This document shows, one piece after another, positions 5,326 through 11,022 of a stretch of 11,022 nucleotides of DNA. The notes beneath the pieces were generated by a model. It made no database searches and was not told the origin of the DNA. It worked only from the letters and a program-made list of their open reading frames with translations. Position numbers and translations under genes: made by a program. This stretch comes from JBQCDV01 sp051960855 (lineage in GTDB: Bacteria > Actinomycetota > Actinomycetes > JAJZTN01): assembly GCA_051960855.1 (NCBI GenBank), contig JBQCDV010000066.1, positions 1-11,022 of the forward strand. The letters run 5' to 3'. How positions within the stretch are numbered: the stretch's first letter is position 1; every line of letters starts with the position of its first letter.

Positions 5326-6369
5326 TCAGTCTCGCAGAGAAGCGGACGAGGGCCGCGACTCCGACACGTCCAGGCTCTGCACGTGCAGAGGTTGCAGCGC
5401 GTGCACCAGCGGATCGACCCGTTGCAGCCAGCCGTGGCCCTGAGGGCGCAGTACCGCGAGCCGCGCCTCCCCGTCACCACCGCCGACCTCACGGTCGAGA
5501 GTGACGTGGAGCTGATCCTCGCTCAGACCCTCGACCTTGCCGGTCCCCCACTCCACCACGGTGATTGCCTCTGGCAGGTCCGTGTCGAGGTCGAGATCGT
5601 CGACCTCCAGCGCACCGCCCAGCCGGTAGGCGTCCACGTGGACGAGGTCGGGAGCGGCCGCTCGGCGGTGCGTCCGGGCCACGACGAAGGTGGGGGACGA
5701 GACGCCGGCCACGCCGAGAGCCTCACCGAGCCCCTGGGTCAACGTCGTCTTGCCGGCACCGAGGCTACCGTCCAGGATCACGAGGTCACCGGCGCGCAGC
5801 AGTCGGGCCAGGGCCGCACCGAGCGCGCGTGTCGCGTCGGGCGTCGGAAGCAGCAGGCGACGGGGGGCCGGCTTGACCAGGTCCAGCAGCTGTCCGCGAC
5901 GACCGGTCTGGACGTAGCCGTGCCGCTGCCAGAAGCGGACCGTCCCCGGCAGCTCGACCCGCGCGGCGAGCGCGACGACGCGGGCGCCGAGCTCGGCGGC
6001 GTGGTCCTCGGCGAACCGCACCATGCGCGAGGCCACTCCGTGCTGCCGGAAGTCGGGATCGGTCGCCACCCGCCGGAGGGTCACGACGTCGGCTTCGTGG
6101 GCGACCAGCAGACCCGCCACGAGGCGGCCGTCGAGCTCGGCGACGACACCTCCACCGGCCAGGAGGGCGGCCCCCACCGTCTCCGCCGTCTCGTCGGTGG
6201 CCGTGCTGGGCGGGTCGAGCACCGGCCGAGCCGCGAAGGACCGCACGATGAGCTCGGCGAGAGCCGCCGCGTCCTCGGCATGCGCCCGCCGCACGGTGAT
6301 GCCATCACGTGCGGGCCCGAGAACGGCGTCGCCCGACACCTCCCCGCCGTCGTGGTCTGCGTGGGTCAC
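5326..6369 (-). CDS. tsaE: GNAT acetyltransferase - TsaE fusion (t6A complex ATPase)
   Basis: 347 residues, against about 150-160 for stand-alone TsaE. Residues about 24-166 are a GNAT domain: ITVRRAHAEDAAALAELI (24-41), then LRRVATDPDFRQHGVASRMV (98-117) with the acetyl-CoA loop RQHGVA, then VRFWQRHGYVQTGRRG (144-159). Residues about 172-310 are TsaE, the P-loop ATPase that drives TsaB-TsaD cycling. They include Walker A GSLGAGKTTL (201-210, K207), SSPTFVV (224-230), HVDAYRL (244-250) and VVEWGTG (271-277, E273 Walker B-like). About 35 further residues (312-347) form a tail without a recognised domain. The GTG at 6369 overlaps the preceding glycosylase stop as GTGA. The target of the acetyltransferase is unknown; it is distinct from the RimI encoded two genes later. 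A single frame with no stop between the domains argues for a true fusion. Confidence 0.95.
   Translation of the reverse strand: MTHADHDGGEVSGDAVLGPARDGITVRRAHAEDAAALAELIVRSFAARPVLDPPSTATDETAETVGAALLAGGGVVAELDGRLVAGLLVAHEADVVTLRRVATDPDFRQHGVASRMVRFAEDHAAELGARVVALAARVELPGTVRFWQRHGYVQTGRRGQLLDLVKPAPRRLLLPTPDATRALGAALARLLRAGDLVILDGSLGAGKTTLTQGLGEALGVAGVSSPTFVVARTHRRAAAPDLVHVDAYRLGGALEVDDLDLDTDLPEAITVVEWGTGKVEGLSEDQLHVTLDREVGGGDGEARLAVLRPQGHGWLQRVDPLVHALQPLHVQSLDVSESRPSSASLRD
5375..5390. repeat. Perfect 16-base palindrome CTCTGCACGTGCAGAG
   Basis: The two halves are exact reverse complements with no loop. It lies within the 3' end of tsaE, about 57 bases upstream of the L,D-transpeptidase ATG, where an operator for that gene could sit. 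It encodes part of the non-conserved TsaE tail (LHVQS). Roughly a fifth of random 11-kb windows would contain a perfect 16-base palindrome somewhere, so function is only a possibility. Confidence 0.4.
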
Positions 6370-7022
6370 GCCGCACCTCGAAGGTGTGTGGCTGCCAGCT
6401 GCAGGTCCTCGGCGAGGCCGAGCGCCGGCGCGCCCTTGGGTCCAAACCGCAGCGCGGCGGACGGGTGGTAGGTGCCGATGATGTCGAAACCGCGGCCGTC
6501 CCCTCGCACCTCGCCGCGCACCTCGGAGATGCGCGTGCCGCGGCCGAGCAGCTCACCGACGGCGGTGCCGCCGAGCGCGACGACCAGTCGCGGCGCGAGC
6601 AGCTCGAGCTGGCGGTCGAGCCAGGGGCGGCACTGGACGATCTCGGGCCGGCGAGGGGTCCGGTTGGCCGGGGGCCGGCATCTGACGACGTTGAGGATGC
6701 CGACGTCGGGGCGGGAGAGGCCGGCGCCGGCGAGCAGCCCGTCCAGCAGCTGCCCGGACCTGCCCACAAACGGCTCGCCGGCCTCGTCCTCCTGCGCTCC
6801 GGGGGCCTCACCGACGAGCACCAGCGGAGTCCGTCCGCTGCTGTCGCGGCGGCCGGCTGCCCCAACCACGACCGACTGGCGGTGCGCCGTGAGCTCGGGG
6901 CAGGCGCTGCAGCCGGTCATGACGGCCGCCAGGTGCGACCAGTCGCGCGCCCCCTGCGCTGCCGCCGCGTGCGCGCGCGCGACGACGGCGGGAACGGTCG
7001 CAGCGGCGTTCGGGACGGTCAT
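6366..7022 (-). CDS. Uracil-DNA glycosylase, family 4 type with Fe-S cluster
   Basis: Removes uracil from DNA, arising from cytosine deamination, as the first step of base excision repair. The 218-residue protein has the family-4 active-site motif VGEAPGAQEDEAGEPFVGRSGQLLD (70-94 overall, with GEAPG then the ED pair and FVGRSGQLL). It also has ILNVVRCRPPANRTP (109-123) and the YHPSAALR motif (185-192, H186). Four cysteines fit the [4Fe-4S] site: C38 and C41 (CxxC), C115 and C131 (15 residues between them). The ATG at 7022 overlaps the hydrolase stop as ATGA and the stop overlaps the tsaE-fusion start as GTGA, so it is translationally coupled on both sides. A short Ala-rich N-terminus precedes the first cysteine pair. 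The exact family number (4 versus 5) is inferred from GEAPGxxED; family 5 would have a different motif. Confidence 0.95.
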   Translation of the reverse strand: MTVPNAAATVPAVVARAHAAAAQGARDWSHLAAVMTGCSACPELTAHRQSVVVGAAGRRDSSGRTPLVLVGEAPGAQEDEAGEPFVGRSGQLLDGLLAGAGLSRPDVGILNVVRCRPPANRTPRRPEIVQCRPWLDRQLELLAPRLVVALGGTAVGELLGRGTRISEVRGEVRGDGRGFDIIGTYHPSAALRFGPKGAPALGLAEDLQLAATHLRGAA

Positions 7023-8134
7023 TCCCGCCCTCGCGGCCGAGGTCGGGACAGGCGCAGCTCTCCCAGGCGCCGGGGCACCGACCGGGTAGCGCGCTGGATG
7101 AGACCGCGCAGCGCCTCGTTTACGACCTCGGGGTGCTCGAGCTCCACGAGATGGCCGGCATCCGGGACCTTCACCAGCTCCGCGTTGGGGACCTCCTGCG
7201 CGATCAGCTCGGAGTGCAGCGGCGGGGTCAGCAGGTCCTCCTCACCGACGAGGACGAGCACCTCGACGCCCCGGGTGAGGGCGGCGAGCGCCTCGACCTT
7301 GTCGTGGCTGTCGAAGGCGGGGAAGAAGTCCGCGACGACCCCGATCGGCGTCGACGTGATCATCTCGGCGGCCAGCGCGACGACGTCCGGCGCCACGTCT
7401 GACGCGAAGGACCAGCGCTTGGTCAGGGCGAGGCTGAGGTCGCTGCTCATGCGGCGGGCACGTTCGACGAGCGCCGAGCGCCGGTCGAGGAGGGAGACGA
7501 TCCCGGGTGCGAGACGGTGCATGGCACCGGACGTGAGGCGGGGCACGCCCAGGGTCACCTCCGCGAGGCCGCCGGCGGAGGTCGAGAGCAGCCCGACCCC
7601 GATGACGCGGTCGCCGAAGAGCTCGGGACGCTGGTCGGCCAGCGCCATCACCGTCATCCCACCCATCGAGTGCCCGACGAGAATGAGCGGGCCGTCCGGG
7701 GCCGTCGCCTCGATGACGCGGGCCAGGTCGCGGCCGAGCTGGTCGATGGTGGCGCGACTGCGGTCGCCGATGCCGGACCGCCCGTGGCCGCGCTGGTCGT
7801 AGTAGACCTGCCGCCCGAGCCCCTCGAGGCCGGCGCGCTGGAAGACCCAGCTCGCACTCGTCAGCGCGTAGCCGTGCACGAAGACCACCGTGAACGGCGC
7901 CCGCGCGTCCCCCACCGTCTCCACGTGCAGCTCGACGCCGTCGTCGGTGCGCACAGTGCGCACCGTCCCCTGGGGCACGTCGGGGAGGACGCCGGGCTGG
8001 GCCAGCATCCGGCGGGCGCGGCGGCGCTCGAGGGTGCGGCGCTCCACCACCACTCCCACCGCGGTCGTCGCCGCGACCGCTCCCAGCGCCGCGCCGAGGG
8101 CACCGGCCCGCTTGCCCCAGGTCACCGCACCCAT
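7019..8134 (-). CDS. Membrane-anchored alpha/beta hydrolase
   Basis: A 371-residue serine hydrolase, substrate unknown. Residues 10-30 (GALGAALGAVAATTAVGVVV) form a hydrophobic anchor or signal followed by an Arg-rich stretch (ERRTLERRRARR, 31-42), which would keep the enzyme at the membrane; the side is uncertain. The catalytic core follows: FVHGYALTSASW (85-96, oxyanion HG), YYDQRGHGRSG (111-121), the nucleophile elbow GHSMGG (154-159, S156), acid candidate D300 in VGEEDLLTPP and H328 in PDAGHLVELEHP. The lid region (about 190-280) is long and variable. The ATG at 8134 is supported by GGAGG just upstream and overlaps the alr stop by 13 bases. A frame running back to 8776 is an artefact over alr. 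A hydrolase between alr and tsaE is a recurrent actinobacterial arrangement. Confidence 0.94.
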   Translation of the reverse strand: MGAVTWGKRAGALGAALGAVAATTAVGVVVERRTLERRRARRMLAQPGVLPDVPQGTVRTVRTDDGVELHVETVGDARAPFTVVFVHGYALTSASWVFQRAGLEGLGRQVYYDQRGHGRSGIGDRSRATIDQLGRDLARVIEATAPDGPLILVGHSMGGMTVMALADQRPELFGDRVIGVGLLSTSAGGLAEVTLGVPRLTSGAMHRLAPGIVSLLDRRSALVERARRMSSDLSLALTKRWSFASDVAPDVVALAAEMITSTPIGVVADFFPAFDSHDKVEALAALTRGVEVLVLVGEEDLLTPPLHSELIAQEVPNAELVKVPDAGHLVELEHPEVVNEALRGLIQRATRSVPRRLGELRLSRPRPRGRE

Positions 8135-9333
8135 GTCGCCTCCGGAGCCGGCTCGCCGACATACCGGCGAGGCAGCCGGGCGCCCAGCCGTGTGACGACC
8201 TCGTAGTTGATGGTGTCCAGTGCCTCCGCCCACTCCTGCGCCGTCGGCTCGCCGGCGTCGCCGGGTCCGAAGAGCACGACCTCCTCGCCCACCGCGGCGA
8301 CGGCCTCGGCGGACTCCAGGTCGACCACGAACTGGTCCATGCACACGCGGCCGGAGATGCGGTGGCGGCGACCCCCGACGAGAACGTCGGCGCGGTTGCC
8401 GGCCGCGCGGGGGATGCCGTCGCCGTAACCGAGCGGCACGAGGCCGAGCGTCGTCGCGTGCGGGGTGCGGTAGGTGAGCCCGTAGGAGACCCCGTGCCCC
8501 GCCGGCACCTGCTTGCTCCCGGCGAGCCGCGCGCGGACGGTCATCGCCGGCCGCAGCCCGTCCTCTGGCCGGGGTCGCCCAAAGGGGCTGAGGCCGTAGG
8601 TGGCGATGCCCGGCCGAACGACGTCGTATCTCGACTGCGGCACGGCGAGAGTGGCGCCGGAGTTGGCGAGGTGCCGCAGCTGCGGACGGACTCCGAGGCG
8701 AGTCGCGAGCTCCAGCGCGTGGGCGTACGCGGCCAGCTGGGCGGCCACCGAGGGGTCGTCGGGGACGTCCGAGCACGCGAAGTGACTCCAGACCGCGACG
8801 ACCTCGATGGCGCCCTCGGCCTCGAGCAGCGCCGCCTGCCGCAGCAGGTCCTCCCAGCCCGCAGCCGTCGAGCCGCCCCTGCCAAGACCCGTGTCGACCT
8901 CGAGGTGCACCCGAGCGGTCCGTCCGGTCGTGCGGGCGGCTGCGGCCAGCGCGTGCAGGGACCAGGCGGCTCCGGCGGAGACGTCGACGTCCGCCGCGAC
9001 GGCCTCCTCGAACCGGTCTCCCGGAGTCGGGATGAGGGCGAGGACGGGGCCGGTGTCTCCGGCCGCACGCAACGTCAGCGCCTCCTCGATCAGCGCCGTC
9101 CCGAGCCAGGTGGCGCCGGCGGCACGCGCGGTGGCCGCCACCGGCACCATGCCATGCCCGTAGCCGTCAGCCTTCACCACCGACATCACCTCGGCAGGTG
9201 CCGCCACCTCTCGCAGCCGGCGGACGTTGTCGGCGATGGCCGCCAGATCGACCAGAGCCTCGCCGCGGGCACGCGGCAGCTCGGTCAGGGCGGACACATC
9301 CGGCATTCTCGCAGGCGGGGCCGCCCGGCTCAT
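8122..9333 (-). CDS. alr: Alanine racemase (PLP-dependent)
   Basis: Interconverts L- and D-alanine in the cytosol and supplies D-Ala for peptidoglycan. The 403 residues contain the PLP lysine motif VVKADGYGHG (52-61, K54), HLEVDTGLGRGG (143-154), VWSHFACSD (181-189), HLANSGATLA (221-230), VVRPGIATYGLSP (238-250, R240), the catalytic tyrosine in GVSYGLTY (281-288, Y284), VPLGYGDGIPR (299-309) and GRVCMDQ (328-334). The end LPRRYVG is also typical. Two starts are possible: ATG 9333, used here, or ATG 9306 (MPDVSALTELPRA). Neither has a clear ribosome binding site, and a hairpin sits just before 9333, so 9306 is a serious alternative and nearer to the usual family length. The gene is 51 or 78 bases after nnr. 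Confidence 0.97.
   Translation of the reverse strand: MSRAAPPARMPDVSALTELPRARGEALVDLAAIADNVRRLREVAAPAEVMSVVKADGYGHGMVPVAATARAAGATWLGTALIEEALTLRAAGDTGPVLALIPTPGDRFEEAVAADVDVSAGAAWSLHALAAAARTTGRTARVHLEVDTGLGRGGSTAAGWEDLLRQAALLEAEGAIEVVAVWSHFACSDVPDDPSVAAQLAAYAHALELATRLGVRPQLRHLANSGATLAVPQSRYDVVRPGIATYGLSPFGRPRPEDGLRPAMTVRARLAGSKQVPAGHGVSYGLTYRTPHATTLGLVPLGYGDGIPRAAGNRADVLVGGRRHRISGRVCMDQFVVDLESAEAVAAVGEEVVLFGPGDAGEPTAQEWAEALDTINYEVVTRLGARLPRRYVGEPAPEATWVR
8139..8143 (-). promoter_or_regulatory. Ribosome binding site of the alpha/beta hydrolase
   Basis: GGAGG on the minus strand, 4 bases before the ATG at 8134, inside the 3' end of alr. It fixes the hydrolase start and rejects the 585-residue extended reading. 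Confidence 0.7.
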
Positions 9334-9338
9334 GCTGT

Positions 9339-9357
9339 GGCGCGAGCGCGTCGCGCC
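9339..9357 (-). repeat. Hairpin between nnr and alr
   Basis: GGCGCGA/TCGCGCC, a 7-base-pair stem with a 5-base loop, in the 51 bases between the nnr stop and the first alr ATG. There is no T-run on the transcript side, so it is not a standard terminator. If alr starts at 9333 the stem would cover the place where a ribosome binding site should be; if alr starts at 9306 it lies in the leader. In DNA this rich in G and C such a stem can occur by chance. Confidence 0.35.
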
Positions 9358-9384
9358 GTCTCTGCGCCGCCCCCTCGCCTGGGC

Positions 9385-10878
9385 TCAGGGGACCGCGGGG
9401 ACGGCGAGCGCCCGCGGCAGGGCGGTGATGACATCGGCGGCGACGATCGGGTGGCTGCCGTGGTCGCTCGTCGACACGAGACGTCCGGCGAGACCGTGGA
9501 CCCACGCTCCCACCGCTCCGGCCTCGTCGGGGGCTAGCCCCTGCGCGAGCAGGGCTCCGCAGACACCGGCGAGGACATCCCCGCTGCCGGCGGTCGCGAG
9601 CGCCGGGGTCCCGGTGGGGTTGGCCCAGCCAGGCTGACCGGGGGTGGCGACCACCGTCGTCGAGCCCTTGAGCAGGACGGTCGCGCCGAAGCGTGTCGCC
9701 GCGAGGCTGGCGTGCTCCAGCCGCCGGGCCTCGACCTCGGCCCGGTCGACGTCCAACAGCCGCGCGAGCTCACCGGCGTGGGGAGTGAGCAGGAACCGCG
9801 CCGGGTGAGGCAGCTGCGTCACCAGCTGCACGGCGCCGGCATCGAGCACCGCGGGCACGGACGCGTCCTCCCGCAGCGCCGCCAGGACGTCGTCGCCCAC
9901 CTCGTCGGGACCGCTCAGGCCCGATCCCACGGTCCACGCCTGGACGCGGCCAGCGCCCACGACGACCTCCGGCCAGGCCGACAGGACGTGACGGGCGGCG
10001 GCGTCCGGGCCGACGTACCGGACCATCCCGGCGCCGGCCCGTGCCCCAGCCCCCGTGCAGAGCACCGCCGCTCCGGGATAGCGGTCGGTGCCGGCACGGA
10101 CGCCGAGCACGCCGCGGCGGTACTTGTCCGTCTCACGGGCTGGTTGGGGCAGCAGGTCGGCGAGGTCCGCGGCGTCCAGCACGCGCAGGGTGGGTTCGGC
10201 GTCGGACAGGTGCGGCTCGAGCCCGATGTCGATGACCGCGACCGCGCCGGCGTGTGAGGCGCCGGGGTCGACGCAGAGCCCGGGCTTGAGCGCGCCGAAG
10301 GTGACCGTCAGGTCGGCCGACACCGCGGCGCCCTCCACGACACCGGTGTCGGCGTCGACGCCGCTCGGGATGTCCACCGCGACCAGGAACCCTGGTCCCT
10401 CCGCTGCGGCCCTCGCGAGGTCGGCCGCGGGCTGACGCAGTCCGCCCCGGCCGCCGATGCCGATGATGCCGTCGAGCACCAGGTCGGCGGAGGCGAGCTC
10501 GCGGCGCGCCACGGCCCGAAGGTCCTCGGCGCCCGACACCCCTGGGGCCGGGACCACGCGGCCACCAGCAGCCCGCAGCGCGGCCAGCCCCTGCTCGTGG
10601 ACGCGCTCGGCGAGCAGCACCGCGACCACGCGGGCACCGCGCTGCGCCAGCCGGGCGCCGGCCCAGAGGGCGTCTCCCCCGTTGTTGCCGCTGCCGACGA
10701 GGAGCACGACGCGGGCACCGGCGACGCCGCGGCCGCCCGCACGCTCGTCGCGCAGCAGCCGGGCGCACAGCGCCGCCAGTCCGGTGGCGGCCCGCTGCAT
10801 CAGCTCGCCGTCTGGGCCTCCGGCCATCGCGGCTGCCTCGGCAGCACGGATCGCCGCTACGTCGTAGGCCAGCCGCAT
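9385..10878 (-). CDS. nnr: Bifunctional NAD(P)HX epimerase / ADP-dependent NAD(P)HX dehydratase
   Basis: Repairs hydrated NADH and NADPH: the N-terminal half epimerises the R and S forms and the C-terminal half dehydrates the S form using ADP. The protein has 497 residues, the usual size of the two-domain form. The YjeF_N domain (about 1-220) has YDVAAIRAAEAAAM (5-18), VGSGNNGGDALWAGARL (61-77), DLVLDGIIGIGGRG (132-145) and VAVDIPSGVDADTG (166-179). The carbohydrate-kinase-like domain (about 235-495) has DKYRRGVLGV (251-260), FLLTPHAGELARLL (362-375), VLLKGSTTVV (401-410) and the nucleotide/catalytic loop ALATAGSGDVLAG (426-438). The ATG at 10878 has GAGGGAG 6 bases upstream. It follows acpS by 24 bases, the common actinobacterial order. 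Confidence 0.97.
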   Translation of the reverse strand: MRLAYDVAAIRAAEAAAMAGGPDGELMQRAATGLAALCARLLRDERAGGRGVAGARVVLLVGSGNNGGDALWAGARLAQRGARVVAVLLAERVHEQGLAALRAAGGRVVPAPGVSGAEDLRAVARRELASADLVLDGIIGIGGRGGLRQPAADLARAAAEGPGFLVAVDIPSGVDADTGVVEGAAVSADLTVTFGALKPGLCVDPGASHAGAVAVIDIGLEPHLSDAEPTLRVLDAADLADLLPQPARETDKYRRGVLGVRAGTDRYPGAAVLCTGAGARAGAGMVRYVGPDAAARHVLSAWPEVVVGAGRVQAWTVGSGLSGPDEVGDDVLAALREDASVPAVLDAGAVQLVTQLPHPARFLLTPHAGELARLLDVDRAEVEARRLEHASLAATRFGATVLLKGSTTVVATPGQPGWANPTGTPALATAGSGDVLAGVCGALLAQGLAPDEAGAVGAWVHGLAGRLVSTSDHGSHPIVAADVITALPRALAVPAVP

Positions 10879-10884
10879 GCCGTG

Positions 10885-10891
10885 CTCCCTC
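10885..10891 (-). promoter_or_regulatory. Ribosome binding site of nnr
   Basis: GAGGGAG on the minus strand, 6 bases from the ATG at 10878, in the short acpS-nnr gap. It supports that start and independent initiation of nnr within a shared transcript. Confidence 0.55.
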
Positions 10892-10902
10892 GGTCCTCGG
10901 TG

Positions 10903-11022
10903 TCAGTCGGTGGGAGCCGTGTCCCAGCCGGACGCCGCCTCGGCGATCACCACTGCAGAGGCGATCCCCGCGTCGTGGCTGAGCGACACATGCCACCGGG
11001 TCACCCCGAGCTGGGCGGCGAG
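10903..11022 (-). CDS. acpS: Holo-[acyl-carrier-protein] synthase AcpS, C-terminal part (runs off the right edge)
   Basis: The last 39 residues and the TGA stop (10905-10903) are present. They read LAAQLGVTRWHVSLSHDAG, then IASAVVIAEA and a short tail. The WHVSLSHD-(A/G)-x-(I/T)A-x-A-x-V-x-AE pattern is the conserved C-terminal strand region of AcpS, which transfers 4'-phosphopantetheine from CoA to acyl carrier protein for fatty-acid synthesis. The metal-binding and catalytic residues lie in the missing N-terminal part. Position directly before nnr agrees with the family's normal neighbourhood in actinobacteria. The identification rests on a short segment but the motif and the context agree. 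Confidence 0.9.
   Translation of the reverse strand, partial: LAAQLGVTRWHVSLSHDAGIASAVVIAEAASGWDTAPTD

Noticed and set aside
5319..5492. Longer L,D-transpeptidase start
   Set aside because: The extension covers the tsaE 3' end and would hide the signal segment; ATG 5318 gives a normal basic N-terminus plus hydrophobic stretch.
4996..6471. Plus-strand 491-residue frame
   Set aside because: Antisense to the GNAT-TsaE fusion and the L,D-transpeptidase start, both of which carry conserved motifs; it is a G/C-bias shadow with no domain signature.
6309..7802. Plus-strand 497-residue frame
   Set aside because: Antisense to the glycosylase and hydrolase genes; Arg/Ser-rich translation with no motifs.
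8135..8776. N-terminal extension of the alpha/beta hydrolase to 585 residues
   Set aside because: It lies over alr in another frame, is Arg/Pro/Ala-rich, and a proper ATG with GGAGG exists at 8134.
8362..9537. Plus-strand 391-residue frame
   Set aside because: Antisense to alanine racemase; composition typical of shadow frames in high-GC DNA.

Overview
The window comes from a chromosome of high-GC Gram-positive (actinobacterial) type. It has strong G/C third-position bias, frequent GTG starts, tight ATGA/GTGA overlaps, and a gene order close to the conserved actinobacterial block acpS - nnr - alr - tsaE - tsaB - rimI - tsaD. The genus cannot be fixed from the sequence. Every gene I support lies on the minus strand, so transcription runs from high to low coordinates. 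The many long plus-strand frames are G/C-bias shadows.

Positions 11022 to about 2277 hold one compact, probably co-transcribed, housekeeping cluster. In order of transcription it contains the 3' end of acpS (CoA-dependent activation of acyl carrier protein), a two-domain NAD(P)HX epimerase/dehydratase (metabolite repair), alanine racemase (D-Ala for peptidoglycan), a membrane-anchored alpha/beta hydrolase, a family-4 type Fe-S uracil-DNA glycosylase, a GNAT acetyltransferase fused to TsaE, a secreted YkuD L,D-transpeptidase, TsaB, RimI and TsaD. TsaE, TsaB and TsaD make the tRNA t6A37 modification and RimI is the protein N-acetyltransferase that usually travels with them. Two envelope genes (alr, the L,D-transpeptidase) and one DNA-repair gene are threaded through the same cluster. 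An aldo/keto reductase follows tsaD at 41 bases.

From about 1300 to 1 the character changes to an accessory, rearranged region. It has a short intergenic stretch, a small membrane protein with a strong ribosome binding site, and a degraded piece of an RHS/YD-repeat protein that lacks both ends and carries a frameshift near 851-854. At the left edge is the beginning of an IS3-family transposase OrfA whose element end appears to cut the RHS reading frame. groES/groEL, which often follow tsaD in actinobacteria, are not seen in the 2.3 kb after it.

I found no RNA genes, CRISPR arrays or convincing terminators. There is no clear new multi-gene system. The most distinctive points are the GNAT-TsaE fusion, the L,D-transpeptidase with an SAGCVR active site inserted inside the t6A genes, and the IS3/RHS wreckage with an intact small membrane gene beside it.
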